Shown: positions 36,031 through 44,617 of the stretch, piece after piece
How the letters are laid out: the number at the start of each line of letters is the position of its first letter
How positions within the stretch are numbered: the first letter of the stretch is position 1
NCBI RefSeq assembly: GCF_030852425.1
Contig: NZ_NSDM01000009.1
Location: forward strand, 248,001-312,000
Direction of reading: 5' to 3'
From: Saccharothrix longispora
Lineage (GTDB): Bacteria > Actinomycetota > Actinomycetes > Mycobacteriales > Pseudonocardiaceae
DNA length: 64,000 nt
Program-made: the position numbers and the translations under genes
Notes under the pieces: model-generated
Told to the model about the DNA's origin: nothing
Seen by the model: only the letters and a program-made list of their open reading frames with translations
Database searches by the model: none

Positions 36031-37551
36031 GTGCTGAACACCGTCGTTCTCGCATCCCTCCTCCTGTCCCTCGTCCCCGTCCCCGCGCCCCCCGGACCGG
36101 TTCCGCCGCCGGCCGAGGTCTGCGACGCCTACTGCGACACCCGCGACCCCGCCCTGCCGCTGAGCGCGCAGCGGTCCGCAACCCGGCCCCATGTCACGGG
36201 GCCGTCCGCCTCGGCTGTCGTCTGCAACCTGCACTGCGACGCGCGCGACCCCGCCCTCTCGACCGGCGGGCGGATCGCCCAGACCGTGCCCGCGGGCACC
36301 CGCCGCGTCGAGCTGCACTTCGACGGTGGCGAGACGATGGGGTGGGCGGTGATCGCCGCCGGCGGCCAGGGCGACGAGGTCTGGCTGGACCGCTCCTTCG
36401 ACGCCGGGGTGACCTGGGAGCCCAAGCTCGGCGCGACGACCGTCCCGGCCGGCAACGGCGGCTGGCGCACGCTCATGCACAACGTGGACGACTGGAGCAA
36501 CCTGGGCGTGGGCCTGCTGCGCGCCTGCGGCCGACCGTCCGGGGCGTCGACCATCGCCTGCACCTCCTGGTACCGGACCACCTGGAACGCCGGCGACCGC
36601 CGCACCGCCGCCGCCACGGCCCTCATGCAGCGCTACGACCGGAACACGGGGCTGTTCGCCACCACCGGCTGGTGGAACTCCGCCAACGCCCTCACCGCGA
36701 TCATCGACAACGCCCGGGTGAGCGGCATGGGCAGCTACCGCTACGCCATCGCCCGCACCTACGACCTCAACCGCACCGCGTGGCAGGGGAACTTCGTCAA
36801 CGAGTACAACGACGACGTCGCGTGGTGGGGCCTGGCGTGGATCGCCGCCTACGACCTGACCGGCGAGCGCCGCTACCTCGACACCGCCCGCGCGGGCGCC
36901 GACCACATCCACCGGTACTGGGACGCGACCTGTGGCGGCGGCATCTGGTGGACGTCGAGCCGGACCTACAAGAACGCCATCGCCAACTCGTTGTACGTGC
37001 AGGTCAACGCCGCCCTGCACAACCGCCTGCCCGGCGACTCCACGTACCTGCGGCGCGCCCGGGACGGCTGGCGGTGGTTCGAGGGCAGCGGGATGGTCAA
37101 CGGCTCGAACCTGGTCAACGACGGGCTCGTCACGGCCACGTGCCGGAACAACGGACAGACGCCGTGGAGCTACAACCAGGGCGTGCCGCTGGCCGCGCTG
37201 ACCGAGCTGCACCGCGCCACCGGCGACCAGGCGTACCTCGCCCGGGCCCGCGCCCTGGCCGACGCCTCGACCACCAGCGGCGCGCTCAACCCCGGCGGCA
37301 TCCTGTTCGACGACGGCGGCGGCGGTGACGTGCCGTCCTTCAAGGGCGCCTACGTGCGCGGGCTCGCCGCCCTGGACCGCGCCCTGCCCGGCCGGCCCTA
37401 CCTCGCCTACCTGAAGCGCCAGGCCGACACCGCCCACGCGCGGGACCGGTCCAGCAGCGACTCGTACGACCAGCCGTGGGCCGGACCGTTCCAGCGCAGC
37501 GACGCCGCCCGCCAGCACAGCGCGGTGGACCTGATGAACGCCGCCGGGTGA
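36031..37551 (+). CDS. Secreted GH76 endo-alpha-1,6-mannanase
   Basis: A 506-residue secreted enzyme expected to cleave alpha-1,6-mannan backbones (fungal mannan or similar). A signal peptide of about 20 residues precedes two short, similar cysteine segments (CDAYCDTRDPALP and CNLHCDARDPALS). A beta-rich N-terminal domain of about 110 residues follows, then the GH76 (alpha/alpha) barrel with the catalytic pair of aspartates in EYNDDVAWWGLAW and the late motif WSYNQGVPLAAL. GTGAGG at 36020-36025 sets the start at GTG 36031. A strong promoter with LacI-type operator lies directly upstream, implying induction by mannan-derived sugars. Confidence 0.9.
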   Translation: MLNTVVLASLLLSLVPVPAPPGPVPPPAEVCDAYCDTRDPALPLSAQRSATRPHVTGPSASAVVCNLHCDARDPALSTGGRIAQTVPAGTRRVELHFDGGETMGWAVIAAGGQGDEVWLDRSFDAGVTWEPKLGATTVPAGNGGWRTLMHNVDDWSNLGVGLLRACGRPSGASTIACTSWYRTTWNAGDRRTAAATALMQRYDRNTGLFATTGWWNSANALTAIIDNARVSGMGSYRYAIARTYDLNRTAWQGNFVNEYNDDVAWWGLAWIAAYDLTGERRYLDTARAGADHIHRYWDATCGGGIWWTSSRTYKNAIANSLYVQVNAALHNRLPGDSTYLRRARDGWRWFEGSGMVNGSNLVNDGLVTATCRNNGQTPWSYNQGVPLAALTELHRATGDQAYLARARALADASTTSGALNPGGILFDDGGGGDVPSFKGAYVRGLAALDRALPGRPYLAYLKRQADTAHARDRSSSDSYDQPWAGPFQRSDAARQHSAVDLMNAAG

Positions 37552-37557
37552 CCGACC

Positions 37558-37584
37558 GCTCCGGGCCGCCGAGCGGCCCGGAGC
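37558..37584 (+). terminator. Hairpin terminator after GH76
   Basis: GCTCCGGGCCGC and GCGGCCCGGAGC form a perfect 12-bp stem with a 3-nt loop, 6 bp after the stop codon. Confidence 0.75.
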
Positions 37585-37647
37585 CCACATCGGTGAACAG
37601 CCCGAGCGATTCCCGCCCACCGGCCTACCAGGTGGTAGGAAGGGCGC

Positions 37648-38979
37648 GTGAGCAATGTGGATGACGTGGCGGGGTTGCGGCTGGCGCAGGACGAGGTCGT
37701 GTCCCTCACCAGTGAGCTGATCAGGATCGACACGACCAACACCGGCGACGCCTCGACCCTGGTGGGGGAGCGGGCCGCCGCCGAGTGGGTCGCCGGGAAG
37801 CTGGCCGAGGTCGGCTACGAGACGACCTACGTGGAGTCCGGGGCCAAGGGGCGGGGCAACGTCTTCGCCCGGCTGGAGGGCGCCGACCGCTCGCGGGGCG
37901 CGCTGCTGGTGCACGGTCACCTGGACGTGGTGCCCGCCGACGCCTCCGAGTGGTCGGTGCACCCGTTCTCGGGCGCCGTGCAGGACGGGTACGTGTGGGG
38001 CCGCGGCGCGGTCGACATGAAGGACATGGTGGGCATGACCCTCGCGGTCGCCCGCCGGCTCAAGCGGGACGGCATCGTGCCGCCGCGCGACATCGTGTTC
38101 GCCTTCCTGGCCGACGAGGAGGCCGGCGGCCTGTTCGGCGCCAAGTGGCTCGTCGAGAACCGGCCCGAGCTGTTCGAGGGCGTGACCGAGGCCATCAGCG
38201 AGGTCGGCGGCTTCTCCATCACGCTGAAGGACGACGTCCGCGCCTACCTGGTGGAGACCGCCGAGAAGGGCGTCCACTGGCTCAAGCTGCGGGTGAAGGG
38301 CACCGCGGGCCACGGCTCGATGCTCCACCGCGACAACGCCGTGACGAAGCTCGCCGAGGCCGTGACGAAGCTGGGGCGGCACCGGTTCCCGATCGTCATC
38401 CGGCCGTCGGTGCGCGAGTTCCTCGACGGGGTGTCCGAGATCACCGGCCTCGACTTCCCGGACGACGACATCGAGGGCGCGGTCGGCAAGCTCGGCGCGC
38501 TGTCGCGGATGATCGGGGCGACGCTGCGCGACACCGCCAACCCGACCATGCTGTCGGCCGGGTACAAGACGAACGTCATCCCGTCGAGCGCCGAGGCCAC
38601 CGTGGACTGCCGCATCCTGCCCGGCCGGGAGGAGGCGTTCGACCGCGAGCTGGCGGAGCTGCTCGGTCCGGACGTCGAGCGGGAGTGGCTGGGCCTGCCG
38701 GCCGTGGAGACGACCTTCGACGGAGCGCTGGTGGACGCGATGACCGCGTCGATCACCGCCGAGGACCCCGGCGCCAGGGTGCTGCCCTACATGCTGTCCG
38801 GCGGCACGGACGCCAAGTCGTTCCAGAAGCTGGGCATCCGCAACTTCGGTTTCGCGCCGCTGCGCCTGCCCGCCGACCTGGACTTCTCGGCCCTGTTCCA
38901 CGGTGTGGACGAGCGCGTCCCGGTCGACGCGCTCCAGTTCGGCGTCCGCGTCCTGGACCGCTTCCTGCGCAACTCCTGA
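37648..38979 (+). CDS. M20-family metallopeptidase/deacylase
   Basis: A 443-residue zinc enzyme of the M20 (ArgE/DapE/CPG2) group, hydrolysing an amide or peptide bond in the cytoplasm. Zinc-site motifs are present in order: GHLDVVP, WGRGAVDMKDM, ADEEAGG and the C-terminal FHGVDERVP. The dimerisation domain contains GTAGHGSMLHRDNAV. GGAAGGG is close to the GTG at 37648. The full length is normal. It is flanked by terminators on both sides, so it is a single-gene unit. The exact substrate is not determinable. Confidence 0.92.
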   Translation: MSNVDDVAGLRLAQDEVVSLTSELIRIDTTNTGDASTLVGERAAAEWVAGKLAEVGYETTYVESGAKGRGNVFARLEGADRSRGALLVHGHLDVVPADASEWSVHPFSGAVQDGYVWGRGAVDMKDMVGMTLAVARRLKRDGIVPPRDIVFAFLADEEAGGLFGAKWLVENRPELFEGVTEAISEVGGFSITLKDDVRAYLVETAEKGVHWLKLRVKGTAGHGSMLHRDNAVTKLAEAVTKLGRHRFPIVIRPSVREFLDGVSEITGLDFPDDDIEGAVGKLGALSRMIGATLRDTANPTMLSAGYKTNVIPSSAEATVDCRILPGREEAFDRELAELLGPDVEREWLGLPAVETTFDGALVDAMTASITAEDPGARVLPYMLSGGTDAKSFQKLGIRNFGFAPLRLPADLDFSALFHGVDERVPVDALQFGVRVLDRFLRNS

Positions 38980-38987
38980 CCCGCGCC

Positions 38988-39027
38988 GTCCCCCGCGCGC
39001 CGGCTCCGGGCCCGGCGCGCGGGGGAC
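38988..39027 (+). terminator. Hairpin terminator after M20 peptidase
   Basis: A perfect 16-bp stem (GTCCCCCGCGCGCCGG with its complement at 39012-39027) encloses an 8-nt loop, 8 bp after the stop. Confidence 0.8.
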
Positions 39028-39284
39028 GGGGGTGGCCGACCACGTCCGCTGTGGACTGTCCTGTTCGGACTGGTCACTCCGTTCACACGTTCGCGTGGCG
39101 GTTCGCCGTTTTGATCATCCAAAGTGGACGAGCAGGTGCGTGTGCCGTCAGAATCCGTGGAGGCCACGGGGCGGCCGGACGCGGCGATCCCGCGCGCCGC
39201 CCGCCGGTGACGCGCCGCGCACCGGTCGGTGGCCCCGACTTCGCCGCCACCGGCGGCTGCCCGACACGCCTGGAGAGAACCGTC
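39028..39284. other. 257-bp intergenic region
   Basis: A less GC-rich stretch near 39090-39130 (CGTTTTGATCATCC) probably contains the promoter of the next gene, but I cannot fix its boxes. No coding sequence is seen. Confidence 0.5.
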
Positions 39285-40361
39285 ATGCAACCCCTCGCGC
39301 ACGCCCGCTGGACGGCCCGACCGCTGCCCGTGCACCTCGTCGGCTCGCTGCCGCACCCGCTGTGCGACGATCCCGCCACCGCGCTGGGCTGGGTCCTGAG
39401 GCACGTCGACGGCGTGCCGCTGACCGCCCTGCCCTGCGACCGCGACCCGCGCTGGATCATCGACTGGCTCACCCACGACCTCGCCGCCGTGCCCGCCCTC
39501 GACCAGGTGCGCGGCGGTGAGAGCAAGGGCTACCACGACATGCCGTACTACCGGGTCCGCCCGGGGTGCCGACTCGACCCCGACGACGTGGCCTTCGGCA
39601 GGCTGGAGCAGGCCGACGCCGCGTTCGCCGCGCTGGAGGCGGTCGAGGCCGACCGGCCGCTGCGGTTGCAGATCGGCATCCCGAACGCCCTGGACCTGGC
39701 GATGTTCGCGTTCGGCCCGGAGGCCGCCCGCGAGTGGATGCCGGTCGTGCAGGCGGCCGTCGTGGGCGAGGTCGCCCGGGTCGCCGCGCGCTGGGGCGAC
39801 CGCGTGCAGTTCCAGCTGGAGAGCCCTGCCGTGCTGGTGTCCTACCACCGCACGCCGCGGTCGCACTGGCCGGAGCTGACCGCCGAGCTCACCCGGCAGG
39901 TCGCCGGGGTGCTCGGCGCCGCGCCGGACGCCCGCTGGGTGCTGCACCTGTGCTATGGCGACCTGGAGCACGTCCCGGTGTTCGAGCCGGAGGACCTGGA
40001 GGCGCCGGTGGAGTTCCTCAACGGGCTCGCCGACGTGCTGGCCGAGCGGCGGCTGCCGATGCCGACCGTGCACCTGCCGGTCACCTCCGGTGACGGCCCG
40101 CCGTCGGTCGACCCGGTGTTCTTCGCGCCGCTCAGGCACCTGCGCCGGGGGGTGGACGTCATCGTCGGCGTGGTCGCCGAGGCGCACCCCGGGGCGACCC
40201 GCCAGGCGCTCGAACTGGCCGCGGACGCCCTGGGCGGGCCGATCGCCGGTGTCGCCGCCGCCTGCGGGTACGGCCGGCGCACCGTGGACGCGGCGGCGGC
40301 CAACGTGGAGCTGGCCGTCGAACTGGCGCGCGAGTGGAGCCCCGTCCCCGAGCGGGGGTGA
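39285..40361 (+). CDS. MetE/UroD-fold protein, putative methyltransferase
   Basis: A 358-residue protein resembling the C-terminal (catalytic) barrel of cobalamin-independent methionine synthase. It starts with LPVHLVGSLPHPL and keeps the pattern of likely zinc ligands: HxC in VLHLCYGD near residue 225 and a late Cys in AAACGYGRR near 335. The MetE N-terminal barrel is absent, as in short archaeal-type MetE proteins. GGAGAGAA precedes the ATG. No methionine genes are adjacent, so it may act on another methyl donor or be involved in a specialised pathway. Confidence 0.6.
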   Translation: MQPLAHARWTARPLPVHLVGSLPHPLCDDPATALGWVLRHVDGVPLTALPCDRDPRWIIDWLTHDLAAVPALDQVRGGESKGYHDMPYYRVRPGCRLDPDDVAFGRLEQADAAFAALEAVEADRPLRLQIGIPNALDLAMFAFGPEAAREWMPVVQAAVVGEVARVAARWGDRVQFQLESPAVLVSYHRTPRSHWPELTAELTRQVAGVLGAAPDARWVLHLCYGDLEHVPVFEPEDLEAPVEFLNGLADVLAERRLPMPTVHLPVTSGDGPPSVDPVFFAPLRHLRRGVDVIVGVVAEAHPGATRQALELAADALGGPIAGVAAACGYGRRTVDAAAANVELAVELAREWSPVPERG

Positions 40362-40449
40362 GCACGTGCGGGGGCGTCGCCCGGTGGCGGCGCCCCCGCG
40401 GGATTGACGCCGGGCCGCGGGCTTGGCATGGTCTGAACCAGATCGGTTG

Positions 40450-40463
40450 TGAGAGCGCTCTCA
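40450..40463. promoter_or_regulatory. LacI-type operator upstream of S1E protease
   Basis: TGAGAGCGCTCTCA is a perfect 14-bp palindrome. It differs from the CebR-type core at the mannanase (TGGGAGCGCTCCCA) only at two symmetric positions. It lies 72 bp before the protease start. Confidence 0.7.
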
Positions 40464-40535
40464 AAGACTTGCCCAGGGCGCGCGGCCACCCTCCCTGTCC
40501 GGCTGCGCGCCCACCCTGTGGACAAGGAGGACCGC

Positions 40536-41681
40536 GTGCGCATGACAACGTTGACGAAGGTCGGGACGGCCGTCGCGCTGGTGGTGGGCGGCCTGGTCGC
40601 CGCACCCGCCGCGCAGGCCGCGCCCGTGACGTCGGGCCAGCTGTCGCCGGGCCTGGTCTCCTCGATGCGGGCCGCGTTCGGCCTGACCGAGCAACAGGCC
40701 CTGGTCCGGATCGCCCGGGAGGCCGAGGCGACCCGCGTGGCGCCGTCCGCGCGCACGGCGGCGGGCGGCGCGTTCGGCGGCAGCTGGTTCGACCAGGACC
40801 GGGGCGTGCTCGTCGTCGGCGTGACCGACGGGAAGGCCGCCGAACGGGTGCGTGCCACCGGCGCCGAACCGCGGCTGGTGTCCCGCACGGCCGCCGAGCT
40901 GGACCGGGTGAAGGACCGGGTGGACGCGCTGTCGGAGGCGGGCGGCGTGCCGTCGGCCGTCACGAGCTGGCACCCGGACCCGCGCAGCGGTGCGGTGGTG
41001 GTCAACCTCCGGGCGGGCGAGCAGACCCGCGAGGTGGCGGACTTCCTCGACCGGGCGAAGCAGTTCGGCCCGATCGAGGTCAACACCGAGGGCGTCACCG
41101 CACCCGTGCCGTTCGCGGCCGGGACGGTGGGCGGCGACCCGTACTACACCGGCAACGTGCGCTGCTCGATCGGCTTCTCGGTGCACGGCGGCTACGTCAC
41201 GGCGGGCCACTGCGGCGGCACCGGCGCCCAGGTCTACGGCTGGGACCGCTCGTGGCAGGGCACGTTCGCGGGCTCGTCGTTCCCCGGCAACGACCACGCG
41301 TGGGTGCGCACCGGCGGCGGCTGGTGGAACGTGCCCGTCGTGCTCGGCTGGGGCACGGTGAGCGACGCGCTGGTGCGCGGCTCGTGGGAGGCCCCGGTCG
41401 GCACGTCGGTCTGCCGCTCCGGCTCGACCACGCGCTGGCACTGCGGCGTCATCCAGTCCCGCAACGAGACGATCCACTACGCCCAGGGCGACGTGCACCA
41501 GATGGCGGGCACCAGCGTGTGCGCCGAGGGCGGCGACTCGGGCGGCTCGTTCATCACCGGCGACCAGGCGCAGGGCGTCACGTCCGGCGGGTACGGCAAC
41601 TGCTCGTCCGGCGGCCGGACGTGGTTCCAGCCGATCAACGAGATCCTGTCGGTCTACGGACTGAGGTTGCTCACCGCGTGA
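40536..41681 (+). CDS. Secreted streptogrisin/alpha-lytic-type serine protease (S1E)
   Basis: A 381-residue preproprotease. A signal peptide ending AQAAPV is followed by a propeptide of about 155 residues of the alpha-lytic protease type (LSPGLVSSMRAAFGLTEQQALVRI...) needed for folding. The mature enzyme starts near GGDPYYTGNVRCSIGF. Triad: His in VTAGHCGG, Asp in GNDHAWV, Ser in EGGDSGGSF; three Cys pairs match streptogrisins. AAGGAGG at 40524-40530 serves GTG 40536 (ATG 40542 is possible). The palindrome upstream suggests carbohydrate-linked control. The stop overlaps the convergent MFS gene by 11 bp. Confidence 0.92.
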   Translation: MRMTTLTKVGTAVALVVGGLVAAPAAQAAPVTSGQLSPGLVSSMRAAFGLTEQQALVRIAREAEATRVAPSARTAAGGAFGGSWFDQDRGVLVVGVTDGKAAERVRATGAEPRLVSRTAAELDRVKDRVDALSEAGGVPSAVTSWHPDPRSGAVVVNLRAGEQTREVADFLDRAKQFGPIEVNTEGVTAPVPFAAGTVGGDPYYTGNVRCSIGFSVHGGYVTAGHCGGTGAQVYGWDRSWQGTFAGSSFPGNDHAWVRTGGGWWNVPVVLGWGTVSDALVRGSWEAPVGTSVCRSGSTTRWHCGVIQSRNETIHYAQGDVHQMAGTSVCAEGGDSGGSFITGDQAQGVTSGGYGNCSSGGRTWFQPINEILSVYGLRLLTA

Positions 41682-43653
41682 TCCCGACCGAGCGGGCGGC
41701 CCGTTCGTCGACGAGCGGGCCGCCCGTCGCCAGGTCCAGGTCCACCGTGCGGCGCTGCGGCGTCACGACCACGTCAGCGGCGTGCGCCGCGGCCCCGCCC
41801 GGCGGCAGCACGGTCAGCACGTAGCCGCCCAGCGGCGGCAGGGGCAGCGCGTAGCGGCCGTCGGCGTCGGTGCGGGTGCGCTCGGCCGTGCCGCCCGCCG
41901 TGCCGGTCAGCGTGACCAGGGCGTCGGCCACGGCCACGCCGCCGTCGCTGACGATCCCGGCCAGTTCGCGCCGGTCGCGCAGCACGATGCGCTGCGGCCG
42001 GTCGCCCAGGTCGAGGACCTGCGAGCACGACGACCAGCCGTCGGCGGAGCAGACCACCAGGTAGCGGCCCGGACCGGGCAGCGCGGCGGACCACGACCCG
42101 GCGCTGTCGGCGCGCGACCAGTCGGTGTGCTCGCCCTGGAGGGTGAGGACGGTGACCACGGCCAGCCGGACCGGGTGCCCGTCGGGGGTGACGACGTCCC
42201 CGGTGACGACGACCTCGTCGTTGCCCGGCGCGACCTCCCGGGCCGGGGCGTTGACCGTGGTGACGCTGCGCCCGGGCAGCGCGAGGGCCAGTGCGGCGGC
42301 GAGCACCGCGGCGGCCCCGGCGATCCACGCGGTCAGCGCGAACGCGCCGGCGTCGGGCGCGGCGACGCCGGCGACGGTGGTCGTGCCCGCGGTGAGCACG
42401 GCCGCCACGACGGCGCTGGACGTCGAGGTGCCGATCTGGCGGACGAGCGTGTTCAGCCCGTTGGCCGACGCGGTCTCGGTGATCGGCACGAACCGCATGA
42501 CCAGGATCGGCATGGCGGCGAACGCGATGGCCGTGCCGGTGGAGATGACCGTGGTGGCGGTGACGAGCTGCCACAGCCCGCCGGTGAACAGGGCGCGGGC
42601 GGCGTAGCCGACGGCGATGACCAGGGAGCCGACCATGAGCGTGATCCGCGCGCCGAAGCGGCGGGTCAGCGCCGCCGACACCGGGGCGAGGACCACCATG
42701 ACCGCGCCGCCGGGCAGCATCGCCAGGCCGGCCGCGGTGGGGGTCAGGCCGTGGCCGACGCCGGTCGACGTGGGCAGCTGGAGCTCCTGGGTGCCGACCA
42801 GCAGGTTCGCGTACATGGCGAAGCCCGCGAGCAGCGAGGCGACGTTGGTCAGCAGCACGGGCCGGCGCGCGGACGTGCGCAGGTCGACCAGCGGGTTGCC
42901 GGTGCGCAGCTCCCACGGCGTGGTGATCGCGAACCCGATCGCGGCCACCGCGGCGCACAGCAGCGTGTTCCGGCTCGTCCACCCCCACGTCGAGCCCTTG
43001 GAGACCGCCAGCAGCAGCGCCGCCAGCGACACCGACAGCAGCACCGCGCCCACCACGTCGAACCGGCCGGGGCTGCGCACCGTCGACTCCGGCACGACCA
43101 CCAGCACGGCCGCGAGCATCAGCGCGCCCATGCCCGCCGACACCCAGAACAGCGAATGCCAGTCGAGGACCTCGGCGATGACCCCGCCGAGCGGCAGGCC
43201 GGCCGCCGCGCCGATGCCGAGGGTCGCGCTCATCAGCGCCACGGCCGCGCCGACGCGCTCCTTCGGCACCTCGTCGCGCATGATGCTGATGCCGACCGGG
43301 ATCAGGGCGGCGGCGAAGCCCTGCAACGCCCGCCCGACCAGCATCCACGTCAGCCCGGTGCTCACCGCGCACAGCACCGAACCGGCCACCAGCACGCCGA
43401 GGGCGATGACCATGACGAGGCGCTTGCCGACCATGTCGGCGACCTTGGACAGGATCGGGGTGGCCACCGCGCCGGTGAGCAGGGTGACCGTGACCAGCCA
43501 GGCCGCGTTGTCCGCCGTGGTGTCCAGCAGTTCGGGGAGGTCGGGCAGCAGCGGGACCACGAGCGTCTGCATGAGGGACACGACGGTCCCGCACAGGCTG
43601 AGCACGGCGATGACGAGGCCCACCGGCCGCCTCGCACGAGGAGCACGGTTCAC
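41671..43653 (-). CDS. MFS transporter fused to a C-terminal beta-sandwich region
   Basis: A 660-residue protein. Residues 1-470 are a 14-segment DHA2-type exporter (motif A around SKVADMVGKRLVM, motif C GLPLGGVIAEVLDW). The last 190 residues contain two carboxypeptidase-regulatory-like beta-sandwich repeats (VVTGDVVTPDGHPVRLAVVT and LAGIVSDGGVAVADALVTL), probably exposed in the medium. Such C-terminal additions are seen in some Streptomyces MFS proteins, with unknown role. The GTG at 43653 has no ribosome-binding site but a -10 box (TAAGCT) 6 nt upstream, so it is probably leaderless. Confidence 0.85.
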   Translation of the reverse strand: MNRAPRARRPVGLVIAVLSLCGTVVSLMQTLVVPLLPDLPELLDTTADNAAWLVTVTLLTGAVATPILSKVADMVGKRLVMVIALGVLVAGSVLCAVSTGLTWMLVGRALQGFAAALIPVGISIMRDEVPKERVGAAVALMSATLGIGAAAGLPLGGVIAEVLDWHSLFWVSAGMGALMLAAVLVVVPESTVRSPGRFDVVGAVLLSVSLAALLLAVSKGSTWGWTSRNTLLCAAVAAIGFAITTPWELRTGNPLVDLRTSARRPVLLTNVASLLAGFAMYANLLVGTQELQLPTSTGVGHGLTPTAAGLAMLPGGAVMVVLAPVSAALTRRFGARITLMVGSLVIAVGYAARALFTGGLWQLVTATTVISTGTAIAFAAMPILVMRFVPITETASANGLNTLVRQIGTSTSSAVVAAVLTAGTTTVAGVAAPDAGAFALTAWIAGAAAVLAAALALALPGRSVTTVNAPAREVAPGNDEVVVTGDVVTPDGHPVRLAVVTVLTLQGEHTDWSRADSAGSWSAALPGPGRYLVVCSADGWSSCSQVLDLGDRPQRIVLRDRRELAGIVSDGGVAVADALVTLTGTAGGTAERTRTDADGRYALPLPPLGGYVLTVLPPGGAAAHAADVVVTPQRRTVDLDLATGGPLVDERAARSVGITR

Positions 43654-43659
43654 GCCGAA

Positions 43660-43680
43660 AGCTTAGCCTTACTAACTACC
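43660..43680 (-). promoter_or_regulatory. Leaderless promoter with weak iron-box-like sequence
   Basis: The minus strand reads GTTAGTAAGGCTAAGCT. TAAGCT acts as -10 for the MFS gene. The overlapping TTAG...GGCTAA partly matches the IdeR/DmdR box (TTAGGTTAGGCTAACCTAA), but several positions differ. Confidence 0.3.
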
Positions 43681-43777
43681 GCTCGCCGCCCGAACGGCCG
43701 TCGGTCGAACGAACGATGCCGGGCGCCCGCGTCGTCCCTAGCGTCCTGGGCACACACCTCCGACCGGGGAGTTCACC

Positions 43778-44605
43778 ATGGACGACGGCGGGATCAGCAG
43801 ACGGACGCTGTTACAGGGCACGGTGGCGGCGGGCGTCGTCACCGCGGTGGGCGGCACGGCCGCCCTCGCGGCCGTGCCGGGGTTCTACAACCCCTTCAGC
43901 GGCTACCGCGTCACCGGCACCTGGCAGGACCACCTCAACCGCGGCTCGCTCGGCGGCATCGACTACGGCATGGCCGTCGGCACGACGCTGCGCGCCGCGG
44001 GCGGCGGCACCGTCACCAACACCCCGAACAACGGCACCGGCGGCCACACGGTCACCATCCGGCACGACAACGGCTACCGCACCCAGTACATGCACCTGTC
44101 GCGGTTCCTGCCGGCCAACGGCACGCGCGTCGCCATGGGCGACCCCGTCGGCCTGTCCGGCGGCGCCGCGGGCGCTCCCGGCTCCGGCTCGTCCACCGGC
44201 CCGCACGTGCACTGGCACATGATCAACCCCAGCGGCACGCGCATCAACCCGCTGACCTTCCTCGGAAGCAACCCCGGCACCGGCCTGCCCAAGACCTCCA
44301 CCGAGCAGGACGGCGTCCCCGGCGCGGTCATGTGGAAGCGCGCCCAGAACTGGCTGCGCCTGGAGCACGGCTACACGGGCCCGATCGACGGCGTGCCCGG
44401 TACGAACACCTACGCGGCGCTCCAGCGCGGCGTGCGCGGCCACGGCTACACGGGGCCGGTCGACGGCGTGATGGGCCCGAACTCGTGGGCCGGCGTGCAG
44501 CGCCTCGCCGCCGGCTGGGGCTACACCGGGCCGATCGACGGCGTGATGGGGCCGAACTCGTGGCGCGGGTTCGCGCGCTTCCTGAACCAGGACAAGTACG
44601 ACTAG
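43778..44605 (+). CDS. Secreted M23-type peptidase with peptidoglycan-binding repeats
   Basis: A 275-residue exported protein with a Tat-like signal (SRRTLLQG). Residues 35-165 are a LytM/M23 domain: RGSLGGIDYGMAVG, TQYMHLSRF, and TGPHVHWHM. The HxGxD zinc motif is changed: its His position is Leu while the Asp is kept, so activity is uncertain. A linker (GLPKTSTEQDGVPGAV) leads to three repeats of YTGPxDGVxGxNxxxxxQR type that probably bind cell wall. GGGGAG precedes the ATG. The next gene, 12 bp downstream, carries the same C-terminal module. Confidence 0.82.
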   Translation: MDDGGISRRTLLQGTVAAGVVTAVGGTAALAAVPGFYNPFSGYRVTGTWQDHLNRGSLGGIDYGMAVGTTLRAAGGGTVTNTPNNGTGGHTVTIRHDNGYRTQYMHLSRFLPANGTRVAMGDPVGLSGGAAGAPGSGSSTGPHVHWHMINPSGTRINPLTFLGSNPGTGLPKTSTEQDGVPGAVMWKRAQNWLRLEHGYTGPIDGVPGTNTYAALQRGVRGHGYTGPVDGVMGPNSWAGVQRLAAGWGYTGPIDGVMGPNSWRGFARFLNQDKYD

Positions 44606-44617
44606 AGGGGGCGCGCC

